The translations under genes and the position numbers were made by a program. From Yunchengibacter salinarum (GTDB lineage: Bacteria > Pseudomonadota > Alphaproteobacteria > Sphingomonadales > Kordiimonadaceae), in assembly GCF_037658235.1 (NCBI RefSeq), contig NZ_JBBJLN010000001.1:1-64000 (forward strand): a DNA stretch of 64,000 nt. Reading direction: 5' to 3'. The notes under the pieces were generated by a model. It did no database searches. It was not told the origin of the DNA and saw nothing but the letters and a program-made list of their open reading frames with translations. This document shows, in pieces, positions 62,100 through 64,000 of this stretch (the first letter of the stretch is position 1; every line of letters begins with the position of its first letter).

Positions 62100-62646
62100 A
62101 ACCAACCCCCTTGACGATTTTACCGGCGGCACCCTGCTGGTGGTGGAGGATGATCAGGCATTCCGTCAGCGCCTCGGCCTGACCATGCAGCGGCGCGGCT
62201 TCGATGTGATATCCGCCGCGGGCGTGGAAGAAGGGCTGGCCATGGCCCGGACCCACAAGCCCGCCTATGCGGTGATCGACATGCGGCTGGAAGACGGCAA
62301 CGGCCTGGACATGGTGGAGGAACTGCGCGCCCTGATGCCGGACATCCGCATCGTGATCCTGACCGGCTATGGCAATATCGCCAGTGCCGTGGCCGCGGTG
62401 AAGGCAGGCGCGGTGGATTATATGGCCAAACCCGCCGAGCCGGACGAGATCGCCGCCGCGCTGGTTACGGGCGCCGGGCAGAAAACCCCGCCGCCAGAAA
62501 ATCCCATGTCCGCCGAGCGGGTGAAATGGGAACACATCCAGCGTGTCTATGAACTGTGCGAGCGTAATGTGTCGGAAACGGCGCGGCGGCTGAACATGCA
62601 CCGTCGGACACTGCAACGAATCCTGGCCAAGCGCTCCCCGCAATAA
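62092..62646 (+). CDS. regA: Response regulator RegA (PrrA/ActR)
   Basis: RegA is the global redox response regulator that controls photosynthesis, respiration, nitrogen and carbon fixation genes in this class. The 184-residue protein has the receiver domain with VVEDD near 17-21 and phospho-Asp63 (AVIDMRLEDGNGLD). A Pro linker (KTPPPENP) and the highly conserved Fis-type helix-turn-helix VSETARRLNMHRRTLQRILA follow. It overlaps regB by 8 nt. Photosynthesis genes are not in the window. Confidence 0.97.
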   Translation: MSETNPLDDFTGGTLLVVEDDQAFRQRLGLTMQRRGFDVISAAGVEEGLAMARTHKPAYAVIDMRLEDGNGLDMVEELRALMPDIRIVILTGYGNIASAVAAVKAGAVDYMAKPAEPDEIAAALVTGAGQKTPPPENPMSAERVKWEHIQRVYELCERNVSETARRLNMHRRTLQRILAKRSPQ

Positions 62647-62689
62647 GGCCGCATCGGGCCTGGGGAGCGCCGCACCACGCGGCCAACAT

Positions 62690-64000
62690 CTAGCCCTTCG
62701 CCAGCGCCTCGGCCAGCGGCACGGCGGGGGAAACGGCATCCCCCTGAAACAGGGAAAAGCCCAGCTTGCGCCCTTCGGCCAGGGTGTGGCCATCGTCCAC
62801 CCGGTCCAGAATGGTGCGGGCCGCGCCCCAGCGGGACAGCAGCGTTTTCAGCCGCTGGCGCACCGCTTCATCCAGCCACATCACCACCGGCTCCGCCGGG
62901 CATCTGAGCTTGATGAAGTCAAGGCCGAGAAGTTTCAGATCAGGCCACAGCAGGCTTTGCGGATCGAGCCCGGCCAGCGCCAGCCTGAAACCGCGCTCCC
63001 GCGCTTCCTCAAAGGCCAGCGCGCACTGGGCCGGGTTACTTTGCAGATCGATGGCGGGAAATTCCAATATCACCTTGGATCGGGGCCAAGACCCCAACCC
63101 ATGATCGAATCGGGCGAACACATCCGACAGCACGCCGAACGAGGTGGTGCGCACCATGGTGGCCAGGCTATCCCGGTTTTGCACATCGGGCTCCCCGGCC
63201 AGCAGCCGTTCCGACAGGGTATCCTGCAAATAACCGCGAAACCACGGATTGACCGCGAACCGCCCCTTTTTCAGCAATTGCTGAAAGGCGGGCTCCATGG
63301 GCAGGTCCAGATGCATCAGCACGGGGGCCTGTGGCACCTGATCCACCGGCGCTTGATCATCCCCCGCCACCATGCCCATCACGGTCTGGCGCACCATCAG
63401 GCCGCTCAGGTCCGTGCCTTCCAGCCCCTTGACCATGCGGGCGAAGGTCTCGGCATCCACATCGCGCACATGTTCCTGTGGCTGACGGTGCTCCCGCACA
63501 ATGGCGCGAAAGTCGATGGTCTTGTGCCGCCGCCCCTCCGGGTCCGTGGTTTCGGTGACAGGCGGGGGGCGCGTGCCCGCGGCGGTCGGGCTGGCGGGGC
63601 GCCCTTCCACCACGCGGGTGATCAGGCTTTCCATTTCCCGCTTGAAGCGGTCGAAATCGTTTTCCAGATCATACCATTCGATGAAGGCGTCGGACATGCC
63701 GGGCACCGGCTTCAGGGCCCGGATCACGCCGCTGTCGGACAATTCCCGGCGCACGCGGGCGATGTGCGGCTCGATCACGCCAAGGCCAAGCCCGCGCGTG
63801 GCGACAATGATCTCGCCATCCACCAGCCGGATCACCTTGCCGCCGTGCTTGTCCCGAAGCGGCCTGAGCGCCGCCCCCACGGCCCGGCGGTAATAGCTGT
63901 CCCGGAACGGGCGCTCCAGCGCGGACATGCGAATATGCAGCACATAACGGCCCTGAGGCGACCGCTTGGCCAGACGGATAAATCCCTGTAGATCCTCAAT
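62690..64000 (-). CDS. Degenerate EAL-like protein, 5' end beyond window
   Basis: The frame is open from 62690 to the window end, so the N-terminus is missing and about 436 residues are visible. The C-terminal half resembles an EAL domain without its catalytic motif: KVILEFPAIDLQ, RGFRLALAGLDPQSLL and DGHTLAEGRKLGFSLFQGD stand where EAL has strand and loop motifs. No EAL or DDF metal ligands are seen, so it probably does not hydrolyse cyclic-di-GMP. The N-terminal part (FRDSYYRRAVGAALRPLRDK) may be an unknown sensor or degenerate GGDEF-like region. Convergent with regA. Confidence 0.75.
   Translation of the reverse strand: MEDLQGFIRLAKRSPQGRYVLHIRMSALERPFRDSYYRRAVGAALRPLRDKHGGKVIRLVDGEIIVATRGLGLGVIEPHIARVRRELSDSGVIRALKPVPGMSDAFIEWYDLENDFDRFKREMESLITRVVEGRPASPTAAGTRPPPVTETTDPEGRRHKTIDFRAIVREHRQPQEHVRDVDAETFARMVKGLEGTDLSGLMVRQTVMGMVAGDDQAPVDQVPQAPVLMHLDLPMEPAFQQLLKKGRFAVNPWFRGYLQDTLSERLLAGEPDVQNRDSLATMVRTTSFGVLSDVFARFDHGLGSWPRSKVILEFPAIDLQSNPAQCALAFEEARERGFRLALAGLDPQSLLWPDLKLLGLDFIKLRCPAEPVVMWLDEAVRQRLKTLLSRWGAARTILDRVDDGHTLAEGRKLGFSLFQGDAVSPAVPLAEALAKG

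Overview
This GC-rich window is chromosomal core DNA of an alphaproteobacterium. The diagnostic features are the ChvG/ChvI-HprK-RapZ-PTS cluster ending in ahcY, a kinase-only short HprK, a MucR/Ros regulator, the RegB/RegA redox pair, a Fur/Mur-type regulator without CxxC motifs, and the rimP-nusA-ylxR-infB-rbfA-truB-rpsO-pnp translation operon. I cannot name the genus. I see no rRNA, tRNA, CRISPR array, insertion sequence or prophage. Nearly all the DNA is coding, and many genes overlap by 1, 4 or 8 bases.

Layout. 1-7.1 kb (minus): chvI-chvG-hprK-rapZ-EIIA-HPr, then ahcY-metK; metK is cut by the window edge. 7.1-11.1 kb: a 49-bp tandem repeat, a J-domain protein, an exported carbonic-anhydrase-like protein without its zinc ligands, a sodium-dependent transporter and sufE. 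11.2-14.3 kb: a phage-shock locus (pspA-pspB-pspC, an extra small gene, a good sigma-54 promoter and divergent pspF). 14.3-20 kb: a PAS protein, small membrane proteins, an O-antigen-ligase-like protein, an exported amidohydrolase and an unknown exported protein. 20-25 kb: a SEL1/prolyl-hydroxylase protein coupled to lepA, a hydroxyacid dehydrogenase and an SH3 protein. 25.2-27.4 kb: a very acidic RTX protein built from three similar modules. 27.5-28.9 kb: a flavin oxidoreductase with a Cys cluster.

29-40 kb (minus): the translation and RNA operon rimP to pnp, with trmB and an XRE regulator upstream. 40.7-48.8 kb (minus): lnt, corC, ybeY, phoH, miaB, plsC, fur and mucR, the usual alphaproteobacterial order. 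In many relatives metK lies between the XRE gene and trmB; here it is beside ahcY instead. 48.9-53.5 kb: rimI-tsaB, a nitroreductase, a polysaccharide deacetylase, an Nfu protein and a TetR regulator. 53.7-56.7 kb: a class A penicillin-binding protein that appears to start at CTG, then a soluble chemoreceptor-like protein. 56.9-62.6 kb: a YgjP-type peptidase, a YcgN protein, SCO1, an ankyrin protein, a membrane protein overlapping regB, and regA. The window ends inside a gene with a degenerate EAL-like domain.

How the genes work together. The first cluster links envelope sensing (ChvG/ChvI) to the nitrogen-type PTS, with HprK acting on HPr. Ahc and MetK form half of the activated-methyl cycle and may share an operator. 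The psp genes answer membrane stress through sigma-54. RegB/RegA senses quinone and redox state, next to a SCO1 copper chaperone for cytochrome oxidase. No region clearly forms a new multi-gene system. The strongest oddities are the zinc-less carbonic anhydrase, the triplicated acidic RTX protein, the CTG-start PBP, the extra psp gene and the lepA-coupled hydroxylase. All functions are inferred from sequence motifs and gene order; no database search was run.
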